Origin: Podarcis raffonei | Taxonomy: Eukaryota > Chordata > Lepidosauria > Squamata > Lacertidae | Direction of reading: 5' to 3' | Assembly (NCBI RefSeq): GCF_027172205.1 | Contig: NC_070607.1 | Coordinates: 33,936,069-34,000,068 of the forward strand | DNA: 64,000 nt | In this document: one piece after another, positions 11,028 to 23,400 of the stretch | How positions within the stretch are numbered: the stretch's first letter is position 1 | How the letters are laid out: every line of letters starts with the position of its first letter | Notes under the pieces: generated by a model | The model's database searches: none | What the model was told of the DNA's origin: nothing | Seen by the model: the letters and a program-made list of their open reading frames with translations, nothing else | Position numbers and translations under genes: made by a program

Positions 11028-12355
11028 AGAGGGGGGAGGCGGTTACATCACATTTACTTGCTTGGATGGAGATGTACCTGTGTAAAAACACACACATGAA
11101 TTGAGCATAGCTTGAATGTAGCCTGCTGTACAAAGGCAAGGATCACAACCATTGCTCCACAGATGCTGTTTTGCCACAATCACCCCTGGTAGGCAGCCCC
11201 CAGCAAAGTCCCCATAATGAAACATGGCCCCTAGATTGAAAAACGGTCTTGTTTCTCCCCTTGCTGTATGCAGATATAGTTCCCCACATATTAGTAGCAG
11301 CATGAACTAGGCAGTTCAGAGAAACAGCTGCCAGCTAATTCTGTATCATGTTGACTTCCTCGCCCCCTGACTGTCACTATCAGCCTCAACTTCCATGATA
11401 CATCCGAGCCATTTATTAAGATGAATACAGATGACCATGCCATGTTGCATACATGCACACTGCAAGTTAACCAGCTTGTAACTGGAATCAACCTAAACAT
11501 AAGAATGTTGATGCAGAAAGTCTGTCACAACTCTTATTTCAGAACAGTGACTACAAATCCTCTAGGTTTCCTCCTTGGCTAAATGAGAAATTGATTATTC
11601 AGGCAGTTTGTAACTAGAGAATAAGTGAAAGTTCAATACTGTATAATACCAGCCCTACATTTTCCCAAAAGGGGCCCATGACGTAGTGTACAATAATTTT
11701 TTAAAAATCCAAATTAAAATAAAAAAAGGAAACATGAAGCTATTCATGATTTTTATGTGGCATAGAGGGAAGAATGGATTGGGGTAAAAGAAGTAATAGA
11801 TTAATTACTTCCCAAAGCTTCGGTGAAGGAAAATGGCTTTGGCTGGCTTCCAGAAGCTGAATGTGCAGACTTCAGAGAGACCATCCTATGACCAAAAAGT
11901 TCTATTTCTAGTATAACGTTTTTGGGGCTGGGGCACATTTTCAAACTGGAGAAATTGGAATGGGCAGCATGCACCCCCCCACCTATTGGTTGTAACACAA
12001 TGCTACTTTCAAGTCTTTATTTCATTTGAAGAAGGGACCCTGCAGACACCAGAAACATGGGCACCCATGGAAGCCATGTTGGCAATACCAACTCTAGTGA
12101 ATGCCAGCCACAAGTACAAGCAAGCAAGTCACCTAGAGAAGGATTTTATCCAGAGATCTTTGTAACCAGGGAGATTTGTAGAGGAGTCCCCTAAACTGTA
12201 GGTGTTTCAGGGCAAGACCAGCACCTCGGATTCAGCCCAGATACACAAAACAAAAAGCATCACAAAAAGCAAAATCCGCATTAGGGCAATACGTTTTATT
12301 AAGCGAGTCCAAAATGTCACAAATAGTATGCAGACTTTCAAGTTGAACAAATAGT
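11028..12355. other. Noncoding, nothing recognised
   Basis: Region between a SINE and the L2-like LINE remnant. Short open frames on both strands (up to 103 codons) show no family resemblance. It lies beyond the MIGA1 3' end. Confidence 0.45.
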
Positions 12356-13075
12356 GTCGTTTTCTAGACATAGGCATAGATCACAGTATCTAAAACTGAA
12401 TCCAGACAAGGCAGAAGTACCGTGGGCTGGTGGGACTGGTATTCAACCTGTTTTTGAACATGCCCACGGTTTGGTGGGAGGTGATATTATATCTCTACAG
12501 CCTGATCACAGTTATCCATACACTGGTAATACAGTGGTACCTCGGTTTAAGAACAGTCCAGTTTAAGAACGATTTGGTTTACAAACTCCGCAAAACCAGA
12601 AATAGTGTCCCAGTTTGAGAACTTTACCTCGGTCTAAGAACAGAATCCGAACGGTGGAAGGGCACCAGCGGCAGGAGGCCTCATTAGGGAAAGCGGGCCT
12701 CGGTTTAAGAACCGTTTCGGTTTAAGAACGGACTTGCAGAACTGATTAAGTTTGTAAACCAAGGTACCACTGTATCAGTTTAGATTACTGTGGGATGATA
12801 GCTTTTGAAGACTGCTGGATGTACAGTTAATGCAAATCATGCAGCAGTTATGTAAGGGGACTGGCTGCTTGGAGTGAAAGCTCAATAGTTCTTTGAAAGA
12901 GTTAAATTGGCTTCCGATCCATTTCTGAAGAAAGTGCTGGTTTTGACCTAGAAAGCCCCAAACAGTTTAGGGCCAGATTACCTTTTCCTGCAAGTGAAAT
13001 AGGATTCAGATCAGCATCAAAGGTCCTGCTCCAGGTTCTGCCACCCTATGAGGTGCAGTGATGATAACCAAGAGT
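12356..13075 (+). mobile_element. L2/CR1-like LINE remnant interrupted by a MITE
   Basis: The left part has LKLNPDKAEVPWAGG, like the RT fragment at about 5,000. After the MITE (12532-12772) the sequence resumes with GATTACTGTGGGATGATAG, CCAAACAGTTTAGGGCCAGA and GTTCTGCCACCC, matching the downstream part of such LINEs. Multiple breaks; old copy. Confidence 0.6.
12532..12772. mobile_element. CAGTGGTACC MITE, subfamily A, copy 1
   Basis: TIRs CAGTGGTACCTCGGTTTAAG and its inverse ending AAACCAAGGTACCACTG, flanked by TA. 241 bp. Interior GGTTTAAGAAC words recur in both arms and the centre has AAGGGCACCAGCGGC. Tc1/mariner (pogo-type) is inferred from the CAG start and TA duplication. Inserted into a LINE remnant. 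Confidence 0.85.
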
Positions 13076-13685
13076 CTTCTCTGCTGTGTTTAAAATCCAC
13101 ACCCCTCCCCCCACAAGAGCTTCACCTGGTGCAATCTTCCTTCTCTTTCCAGAAGCAGGTGGAATCATTTCATATGCCCAGGCCTTCACAATATTTTACT
13201 GTAGTATCATTTTATTCTGATATCCCATTTTATGGTTGTATTATGCAAGCTTAGATGTGAAGTTTTGCTTTTTCTAAGAGTCACTTCGTAAACTGAACCC
13301 CAGAATTTTCAAAAGAGACGAAGACAAAATTTAAAATGACGGAAGTAACATGTATTTAAGTCTGTTGCATGATTATCGTTTTTGACATAACATTCCCCCT
13401 CCCTCACAAATATACTTTAAATGATACATTCAAACAAGACAAGATTCTAGCTTATTCACAACTAGTAAAAAGTTTTAAAAGCTCTCTAAAGGTGCAAGGG
13501 GATTCAACCAATTATTAAATTATTTAAGAGCATTGTTTAAGGCCTCCCTAGACTGTGATTTCCAATGTAAAATATCAGTGAAGGGTAATTTACATAAAAA
13601 TATGAGCTTTGTACTCTATTATTATTTTTTGTTAAAAAAAAAAGCTTATAGAACGGCATTGCTGCCCAAAGGCTGAATGCACCGA

Positions 13686-13691
13686 TTTATT
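13686..13691 (-). terminator. Candidate polyadenylation signal of MIGA1
   Basis: The minus strand reads AATAAA (plus TTTATT). It is the first canonical hexamer downstream of the MIGA1 stop. Other AT-rich hexamers further downstream could be used instead. Confidence 0.4.
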
Positions 13692-14271
13692 TCGCTACAT
13701 AATGAGCTATAGCTTATACACACAACATACATTTTCAAGGCAAAGTTAAATCGTTTGTCACTCTAAGTGTCATTATATTGCACTTCATTTAAGTAAAAAT
13801 AACAGTAAATGTATAACTTGGCAAGTGTGTGGCCAGGGTCAGGTAGAGCTTTTGAGACTTTGTACTGGGTAATTCCAACAGTGCAAACCTTCGAGACAAA
13901 CTTGTATACTATATACCACGTTTCTTTGTATCACTTTCAGTCACAAACAATATCAGAGGAAATTCACAGTATTTCCACAAATACATTTCACTTCGTTTTC
14001 AAAAATATATATATGTTGGGATATATTACATATAAATCCAGTGACGGTTAAGCTACCTGCTCCAAACATATGCAGTATCTTTTTTCCACAAGCAATTCTT
14101 TCCATATATTTTTTTAACTTCCCTGAGTCCATATTTAACAACATTGTAGATTTCAGGTACTTGCTAAAAAGAAGAAAAAGAAACCAAAACCAAAGCCGAA
14201 GCGATGGCAGCTTTCCTTGAGGGAGAAAACGGCAAAAAATTGTGCTCACATTAAGAACGAAAAGGAGGAAA
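13686..14271 (-). other. MIGA1: MIGA1 3' UTR (approximate extent)
   Basis: AT-rich sequence after the stop with no recognisable repeat. AATAAA on the minus strand at 13691-13686 is the first clear polyadenylation hexamer, about 580 nt past the stop. The UTR may run further, toward 13,300. The end point is an estimate from one hexamer. Confidence 0.5.
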
Positions 14272-14490
14272 CTATTGTGCTTTAGCTTCCAAAATGCCAC
14301 TGGCTGCTGTGTCCCCGCATCCACTAACAAGGCCACTGGAATGCCTTAGCGAGTCGGCTCCGAGGTTAGCCAAGAGAAGATCAGTGTGTCGAATCAGCAA
14401 CTGCATAAGGTCTTCCGCTAGGTTATCTATAGTGGAGTACCGCACCTTTTCAAAGTCAAAAATGTCTTTCAGGAAATAGAGAACCTGGTC
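14272..14490 (-). CDS. MIGA1: MIGA1 coding exon 15 (C terminus and stop)
   Basis: 219 nt including the TAG at 14274-14272. It encodes DQVLYFLKDIFDFEKVRYST through DNLAEDLMQLLIRHTDLLLA and ends GILEAKAQ (human LLEAKVQ). The last 30 or so residues are the most diverged from human, as expected for a loose tail. Acceptor TTTTTACCAG|GACCAG. Confidence 0.96.
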   Translation of the reverse strand, partial: DQVLYFLKDIFDFEKVRYSTIDNLAEDLMQLLIRHTDLLLANLGADSLRHSSGLVSGCGDTAASGILEAKAQ

Positions 14491-17400
14491 CTGGTAAAAA
14501 CAAACACAAAGCAAATTCACTTATTTGTGATCATTATCAGGCTCTGAGATTAATTACAGAAGTATTTCTTTCTCGTTTTGCCCTGGTTTTGTGTTTTTTT
14601 AAAAAAATCGGTAATAGTATCAAATTAGTGGCAACGAGCTCTCCTGGTACAATGAAGCAGCATACCTTGAAGAAGTTGCATAATTCATACAGAGAATTCC
14701 TGGGGCCAAGGAAGCCCCATGCCAGAACAGGGCTGATGTGTTCACAAATAGCATAGAAGTGTGCAAAGAAGCCATCAGGAACCTGGAGATGTAATCAGCG
14801 CAGAAAAGGTAAATCACTTCCTGCTTCCACGTATGAATAGCTGTTATGTCAAAGGAAGACACTAAAGGAGGGGGGAGGCTTCACTTTTATTGCTCAGCAA
14901 GTGATTCACCAGGGCCAAGTTTCCCAGGGGCAGAGAATCTAGCGCCCTTCAGATGTTGCTGGAACTATAACTCCCAACCATTCCTGGCTAGCAGTTGGGA
15001 ATCCAATGAAATCTGGAGGAACCACAACCCACCCCCCAACTCACCGCTTGTCCACACTATTTTTTAATAAGTTTCTAAATAAACCAATTTACACTGTGAA
15101 CTAAAGTCATACCAGCTTTCACTTTTGATTTCTTCATAGGTGTACAAATATTTCTAATATCTAGGCACCCTTGCCACATTATGCATATATAAACTTCTGG
15201 ACATTAACAGAACGTAGGACCTTCTCCAGCTACGTTAACATGGACAATCCATAACCATGTGATCCATTGTAATTTTTATGCATTACAGTTTTTTGGGGAG
15301 GAGTGAATAGCTGTTCTTTTACTGGTTAATAGGGAATTAAAGTTATATTTAATTGGATATTCACCATTAGATGTCAAAATGGCAAACATCCTCCTATTTC
15401 TGGAGCCTGTTTGGATGCCTGATTATCGTCTTTCAAAGCAACTACTCTATTCCGAACTTAAAAATGGAAAGCGTAATGCTGGTTTAAAGACTCTCTCAAG
15501 GTGAATCTAAAAAAATATAGTATAAACACCAACAACTGGGAAACCCTGGCCTGCGAGCACTCCAATTGGAGAACAGCCTTTACCAAAGGTGTCATGGACT
15601 TTGAAGACACTCAAACTCAAGATGAAAGAAACGTGGTAAGAGGAAAGCATGCTTGGCAAACCCTCACCATGATCAACTCCCACCCAGAAACCTATGTCCC
15701 CACTGTGGAAGGACGTGTGGATCCAGAATTGGCCTCCACAGTCACTGTTAAGACTGTGTTCATGGAAGACAATCTTACTTGGCTACAAGTGATCGCCAAA
15801 GAAGAATACCACCCATATCTACAAAAGTATTTAAAAAAGGAAAACCTGCTTACCTTCATTTGTTGCTTTTTTTGTTTTAGAACTGACCAGCAGCTTGAAG
15901 CCACAGCCTAAGTCAGAAGAAGAAGAGAAGTAAGGGTTGTACCCAACACTCTGTGCCCAAGCAGAGCAAACTTCCACTTGCACAATGAGACTTCACTCTC
16001 CTCTCCTCCCCACCTGCACTCTCTCAGAATCTGCTCTGGTGGGATTGGGGAAACCTCTGGAACATATTCTTGGGGTGGATGGATTGCCATGGGGCAGGGG
16101 GAATAGAAGATGATGCAGGACCTTTGTGCAAGCTGACATTCATTCAGTGTTCAATTCCACCCTACTTTACTTACCAATTTAGAAATATCTGTTACATAAA
16201 ACCAGCTGGTAATTTTCCTAATTTTGAAGTTGTATTATTTTAAGTTTAAGCTTTTTAAATTACTATTGGGTTGTTGATTGTCAAGTAGACAGGCTTAACT
16301 TACGTTAAAATAAATTAGGCTGGTTTATAGGAGAAAAGAGGTCAATGGTGCACCTGCATTATTATTAGCAGGGAAAGTGTGATAATCAAGGAAAGGTAGG
16401 ACCACAACCAAGGGGAAAAGAGAAAGTAAAAGACATATGTCCATGTCAGTCACAGAAAGACTTATACCTTTTTAATGAGGTGCACGATTTCACACACAAT
16501 AAAAAAAAACCTATACACACAAAGAATGAAAGTGGGAACCTTAGCAGAGACATGGGACAAGAGTGGGCTGCACCTCCTCACACAATTGTTAATATGACTT
16601 TGCTTGAAAAGTCATTCTTGGTGCATGCAAAACAGCTTCCAGTCGCAGGAAGTTTCTGAATCAGGGTGGACAGTCACGTGAAATCAGTAGGATCAGGAGA
16701 AGTCCAAATGCAATCAGGACATTATCATTACGCCATATTTCTTTTCTCCGACCATAGCATGAATGAATATGGCTATATTTTCATGTGTGTGTGTATGACT
16801 TCTTTTAAATTGTCTCTCAGCAAAGAGAGCTGTACTATAGTTTCTGCAGCATCTTGATCTGGCTACTTGTAAAAGGCAGGAAGCAGGGTTCAAAGGGCAG
16901 CTCAGCTGACATAGTACAACTGTTCTTATGCTAGTTTCCAAACTCCATGGAATGTTTCAGTATACTAAAAAAGAAGCAGTACTTCGGTGCTTTATACAGC
17001 GCTAGACCAAATCAATCTCTCTCTCTCTCTTTCAGCTTAGGAACTTTGTTTTCTAAAGTTAGATTACTTACTATTTTGTACATAAGTTTGCTAATAAGGC
17101 TTTTCTTCTTGGTCTGCTAAACTCAGAAATGTGCATACGTTCAGTCAGTTTTAACTGCTCCAATAGCAGGCACCCAGCTATGTAACAGTTCTTCTTGCCA
17201 ACTTGGCGAAGCGACTTTTTCGCCATTGCCTTCTGAAATCTATAGCTTTTGTATTATGTTATATGGCTGTAAATAAATCCTTTCTGCTTTTCATATTTTA
17301 ATACTATTAGAGCTTAAATGCAAGCCAAAATCCCCAGCGCATTTAAATGCCAAAAGATGTTTTAAAGCCAGAAGTATTTGTAACCATAAAAACAAAGAAC

Positions 17401-20400
17401 AAACTACATACTTTTGTTTTGACCACACTGTTAAAAAAAACCCAACACACTCACTTAAGAAAAAAAAACATACTTCAAATAGTTTTTGACACAGCTAAGC
17501 AGTTTTGTCCTAATAAGGATTGGAATAATACAATATACAGATGGCAAAAACTTTTGTCTCCCATAGGGCATAACAGAATTTGAATGGAATGCAATGCTAC
17601 TTCGGTACTGGGAGGCAAAATGCTGACAGAATTCCATTGAGAAAAAGTCTGTCTCTGTGTGTCTATCTAATTATATATCCAACAGGAGGGGGAAACAAAA
17701 CAAGATATCAAGACAAGAATAAAACCGATGCCCTTTTAAAATGCATTGGGGAGGGAGGGTTATTGGGTTGTTATTGTTTTTATTATCTGGTTTGTTTTTT
17801 TATAGGACAGGGGTATAGGATGGTATACAAATTTTAATAATAGATAGATAGATAGTTTTATTCCTTCCATTTCCAATGAGTCCAATGAGAGCTGGGCACC
17901 CTCAAGTCCTATTGAAGTTAATGGGTTTTGCAACTTTAACTCTGTGCTTAAAGTTGTCATTGATTGAAGATAATCATGTATAACTTTCTCAACAGGGATT
18001 CCCATGTGTAAACATCATTTTCAGCATTTTATCCTCCACAAATCTGCCTATTCCTCTTTCAAAGCCATCCAGGTTGATGGCTATCATCACCTTTCATGGG
18101 AGCAAATTCCACAGACTTGTCTATCTTAGGCTGCAGAAGTATCTGGTCTCATCGGGTTCATCATAGACCTAGAGCATCAACCACTCAAGATGAGAAGTTC
18201 CAATCTGTAATCCTAGTGAACTGACAAAATTGATCTCCAGCTACCATCTTGAAGGATCAAGTAAGTTTTACACCAAGGCAATAGTTGAAGGATTCTGTTA
18301 GCAGAATATTAAATATTATTCACCATAGCAACTCTGGGGGGGGGGGGAAGCCAGCAGCACTTCTCTCAGATATTGGGACATACCTATGCATACAATAGCA
18401 GCCAGAACCCATTAATCCATGTTGAAACAGGTCCACTGCTGGCACATGACACCAGTAAAAATGCATCACATAAATAACAGATTTTCTGCTGAGCGCAGGA
18501 AGAAATATGCCAAGTGAGCGAGAACCATTTTCTTTTGTGGTAGGTGTGTCCAGAAGTACAAGGTTTTCGGCTGGAGGTATCATATGAGATTCCGGGATGC
18601 AAGTTTGCGCCCAGGGGGATTCCCCCCCCCACGCAATGACTTGATGCTACCAATGTTTGCTCCTCACATGGCCAATCCCTAGAAATTGTGTGCAGTTTGC
18701 ACTATTAATGGTTGTTTTCCTAGGCATGGGGTGCTTTGTTGTTTAGTCGTTTAGTCGTGTCCGACTCTTCGTGACTCCATGGACCAGAGCATGCCAGGCA
18801 CTTCTGTCCTCCACTGCCTCCCGCAGTTTGGTCAAACTCATGCTGGTAGCTTCGAGAACACTGTCTAACCATCTCGTCCTCTGCCGTCCCCTTCTCCTTG
18901 TGTCCTCAATCTTTCCCAACATCGGGGTCTTTTCCAGGGAGTCTTCTCTTCTCATGAGGTAGCCAAAGTATTGGAGCCTCAGCTTCAGGATCTCTCTTTC
19001 CAGTGGGTACTCAGGGCTGATTTCCTTAAGAATGGATAGGTTTGATCTTCTTGCAGTCCATGGGACTCTCAAAACTGGTGCTTTGGGACCACCCAATTTA
19101 TCACAGCAGGTGAGCCTGAGATCTAACAGTGCAGCACAATTTTGTAGAAATTTTATATAATTATTTTATAGAAATTTTGTGCCATACCAAAAATATGGTA
19201 CCAAATATTTGAGAATCGCTATACCATCCTAAGAAGAAGAGGATTTGATATCCTGCTTTATCACTACCCTAAGGAGTCTCAAAGCAGCTAACAATCTCCT
19301 TTCCCTTCCTCCCCCACAACAAAAACTCTGTGAGGTGAGTGGGGCTGAGAGACTTCAGAGAAGTGTGACTAGCCCAAGGTCACCCAGCAGCTGAATGTGG
19401 AGGAGCGGGGAAGCAAACCCGGTTCACCAGATTACGAGTCTACTGCTCTTAACCACTACACCATACTGGATCTCCTACACCACGCTGATACTTACATAGA
19501 TGTCCTGGGTTGTTGTTGTTTTATAAAATGTGAAAGTCAGCAATACTCAGCAATGGCACTCAGCAAGGAGTGGCATGATGACTTGAAGGAAGTGGTGTCT
19601 GAGAGCTTAAAAAGCAGCATTTCTAACAAAGTTTCTGCACTCTCAGTAATGTGGAATTATTCCAAAGAAGGCTGGACTTAATGGATCTTAGTGTGATCCC
19701 ACAAGGTAGTTCTTTAGGTTCTTAAGAAGGCTGCATATTCAAGATCACTTCACACAAGTTAATTACCGGTATGTCTTAACTATAAACAAATCCTTAGAAT
19801 GCACTGTTGTGTTGCAAATTTTACACATACTGGTGAACTACAGGGGTCCTCATTCCAAGAAAAGACCATGTAAGATAGCCTATTCCATAGGTGGTCCAAC
19901 TGCAATCACCCTGGGTGAAACAAATGCAAGGGTGACCTAATTAGACTTCGGATTCCAACATATGCGATCAGTGCAATGCAATTTCTTAAAATGACATGCT
20001 TCATCTGTGTAGTTTAAGGTGCCATTCTTCATTCATTAAATCAGTTCAGACTGTGAAATGAGGTAGTAGTTATTCTTCAAACTTCACTGCTTTGCACTTC
20101 TTGATGGGTGTCTGTGTCAGCTGAATCCAAGCAAAACCAGTGTCTATGAATGCATGTATGCTTGCACAAGTCTTGTTGTTAGTCACCAATCATGGAGTGT
20201 AACCATTTCTTTTGAGAAAGTAACTTTCAACAACTACTGAACAGATCTCTCTGTGACATGAAGGCCCAGGTGGGCAAATTGGATAGAGCAGGCACCCCCA
20301 AACTCGGCCTTCCAGCTGTCTTGGGACTACAACTCCCATCATCCCTGACCACTGGTCCTGTTAGCTAGGGATGATAGGAGTTGTAGTCCCAAAACAGCTG

Positions 20401-23400
20401 GAGGGCCGAGTTTGGGGATGCCTGGGATAGAATTTGCCATATGTATTTTTAATGGCTTAGATATGTGGATAAAAAAGATTAATATATTTTCACTCTTGCA
20501 GACATTTCCTTTTATTATACAAAGTACTAAGACTATGACTTGATCCAAAATATGCGAGTTTCATGGCTAAATTTTATGCAGATTAGTAGTCTGCAGAAAG
20601 CCAATTAAGGTTCTTGCAGGTATGAATCAAAACTGCTTAATGAGTAAAAGGAATCTGAAACAGATTATCCAACCATAATGTAATTTCCTTTAAATTTAAA
20701 TATCGCTCAGAGGAATGCAATCATTAAGTTACCTGTCCAATATTCCGCAACCCCCATATGAAAGCATGGAACCAAACAAAACCACTTACAGTTTCTTTGA
20801 AAGAGGAATTCAGCCAATTGTTATTGACCACATTTTGTATAGACATAGGTGGATTCTCTAAATCTTCAAAGGAATCCATTAATACGAAGTCCAGAACAAC
20901 ATCATAGAAATTTAGATGTTTCACCTGCAGAGCATCGGAATATTTATAAAGTTACTGACCTCATTTATACAACTTCCAGGTCTATAATAATAGCCTAAAT
21001 GACACTCTGGGGGGAAAACAACAGATTTTAGTGAAATTGTTTAATAAACTGTCTAAGCAGACAGACTAAAGTAATAAAATTGACACCCTGAAATAGAGAC
21101 AAAATAAAGAACAATAAGGGAATTGCAATTGTCTAACCAGGGAGAGATAACATTTACAAACTATTGAACTAATTTTTTATAACATATACTTACTCCCCAA
21201 GCAGCAAGCTCCATTTCAGTATTAGCCCAATGATCAGACTGCTCTAAGAAAGAGATCATTTCATCAAATACTTCCTCAAATTTCTTTGGGTTCTGTGGGT
21301 GAAACAACCAACAAGCAGGAGACAAATTATACATGTTTCTTTAGTTCTTAATTAGAGATAATAATCGCTTCCATTTAGTGCCTGAGTAATCTAGAAAGAC
21401 TGGCTTCAGTCCAATGCTCTGAAGAACACATGGAACTCCTCTGTGATTCATTTCAACTGGAGCAGCTCTGTCAGCACAACTGGAATGTTTATACAGCGCT
21501 GTCACTGAAACTGAGATCAATGCAGATGCTGGACTGCACCTTAGCATATATATTGACTTGAATGTGTTTGTAAGGACATTCTTGTTTGGGCAATCAAAAT
21601 CCACAGCTGCAAACAATTACAGAACGTACCACCTTTCAGAATCAGGTCTGCCAAATATGAATACTTGCTGCTTACCTCACAGTGAGAGGGGGCAACTACG
21701 GGGAAATAATCATGTCTACTGAGAAGTAAGTCCTATCAAATTCAATGGGGTTTATTCTCAGGCAAGTGGCATTAGGATTATAGCCTGTGACCATAAAGCT
21801 TTCTTGAAAATTAAATCCACCATACAAATTAATTAAACAAAAGTGTTTACCTTTCTAGCTCTCATGATTAGCGCGCACAAGATTTTTCTTCCACTTTCAG
21901 CAAGAAATATTCTATTTGCGGCGTTGGAAAAGATTACCTGTAATGGATCACTAGGTATTACCCATCTGAGATCACTTACATTCTTACCTGTCTTAATAAA
22001 TAATAAAATTTTGTACCCCGCCAATCTGACTGGGTTACCCCAGCCACTCTGGGTGGCTTACAACATTTCTTTTAATTCTCCCAACCAGGGCTTTTTTTCA
22101 GCTGGAACAAACCGAAGGACATTGTCCTCTTTTTATGCTCCTCCCGATGGAAACATGCAGATGGGGACAGATATATCCCTGCTTTAACTCGTTGACATAC
22201 TGTCTTCTCTTGTATATTATTTACTACAAAGCTCGATGACTAAGCCCTTTAGCGATGAAATGAGCACTGAACCACTGGTATATTAGAAGTGGATTCTTCA
22301 TTTACTGTGTTTGCTATTGTTTAAGATAAAACCTATTTAAGAAAGCAACTACTTTTGCCATTTTTATGGACGTTTAGTGTTGGTTTACTGATAGTTGCCT
22401 TGGTGATATTATCTTGTGTCAATTGCAGAACTCAGTTGCCATTGTAAGAGAACAAGGGAGATGCTCATGGTGAGTTCCTTTTCTAGAAAAATAGCACTGC
22501 TGCCAACCAGTTCTCCCTGAAAATAGTCCATTTTCCAAGCAAACTTACTTTGAAAGGTTTCGAGGATACAGACAGAGACAGATAGAGAAGATGCTAATGG
22601 CAGAAAGAATTAGCTATCAATTGTGAAATACACTGGTAGGAAACAAGGCCTCTGTTGCTGGCGTCCTCCCGATTTATATACATAGAACTTAAATAGTATG
22701 TGACTAAGAAGCTATATTGAATACAACCCAATATAACAAATCACAATTACCCTTGATGATTGGGCGGTTTGGCTGATCTGTTAGAAAACCTACTGCCACA
22801 GGAGTTTTGTGCCTATGTGGTATGGAGGTCAGCCTTAAGGAGCTGATTGAACATTTACCTGAAAAGCTTGGCGGATACAATGGAGCTTAGCAAGAAAGTC
22901 GCTGTCCCCCAGACACTCCAACGTATCAGTCCTATTTACAGAGACAACAACAAAAAGGCACTTGAAACTTAATGGTTGACTTGCTCTTTAATTCAAGCCA
23001 ATATAAAAAAGATAGCATACAAAGCACTGCTTAGCTTTTAGAAAATGTGCAAGTAATATTAGGGAAAGCAGACAAAGCATTTAGTACCGTAAGACTCGTG
23101 AATAAATCTTGCCCTCTTCTGCCAGGTGCATAGCTTCTTCGTATAATGGGCAATGGCATAGCGAATCCAGATTATAAGAGTTTCGGCTCTCTTTGTGTTC
23201 TGCAAGCTAGAAGAGGGAGACCTTCTCAAGATCAGTTGGCTAACATCCTGAAACACTTCCACAAATATCAAGAGCTAAATGCCCTTTGTGGTATTTCTAT
23301 GCAAGATCCATCTCTTTCGACATTAGTTAAAAGATAAATATCCAGGGCTGCAGCTTGCAAAGAAAAGCCACAGTGACACACTGGGACAAGGGCCTGCTGC

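Noticed and set aside
23059-23271. 70-codon minus-strand open frame over MIGA1 exon 8
   Set aside because: It is a different frame from the real exon. The true frame reads LAEHKESRNSYNLDSLCHCP and joins its neighbours in phase.
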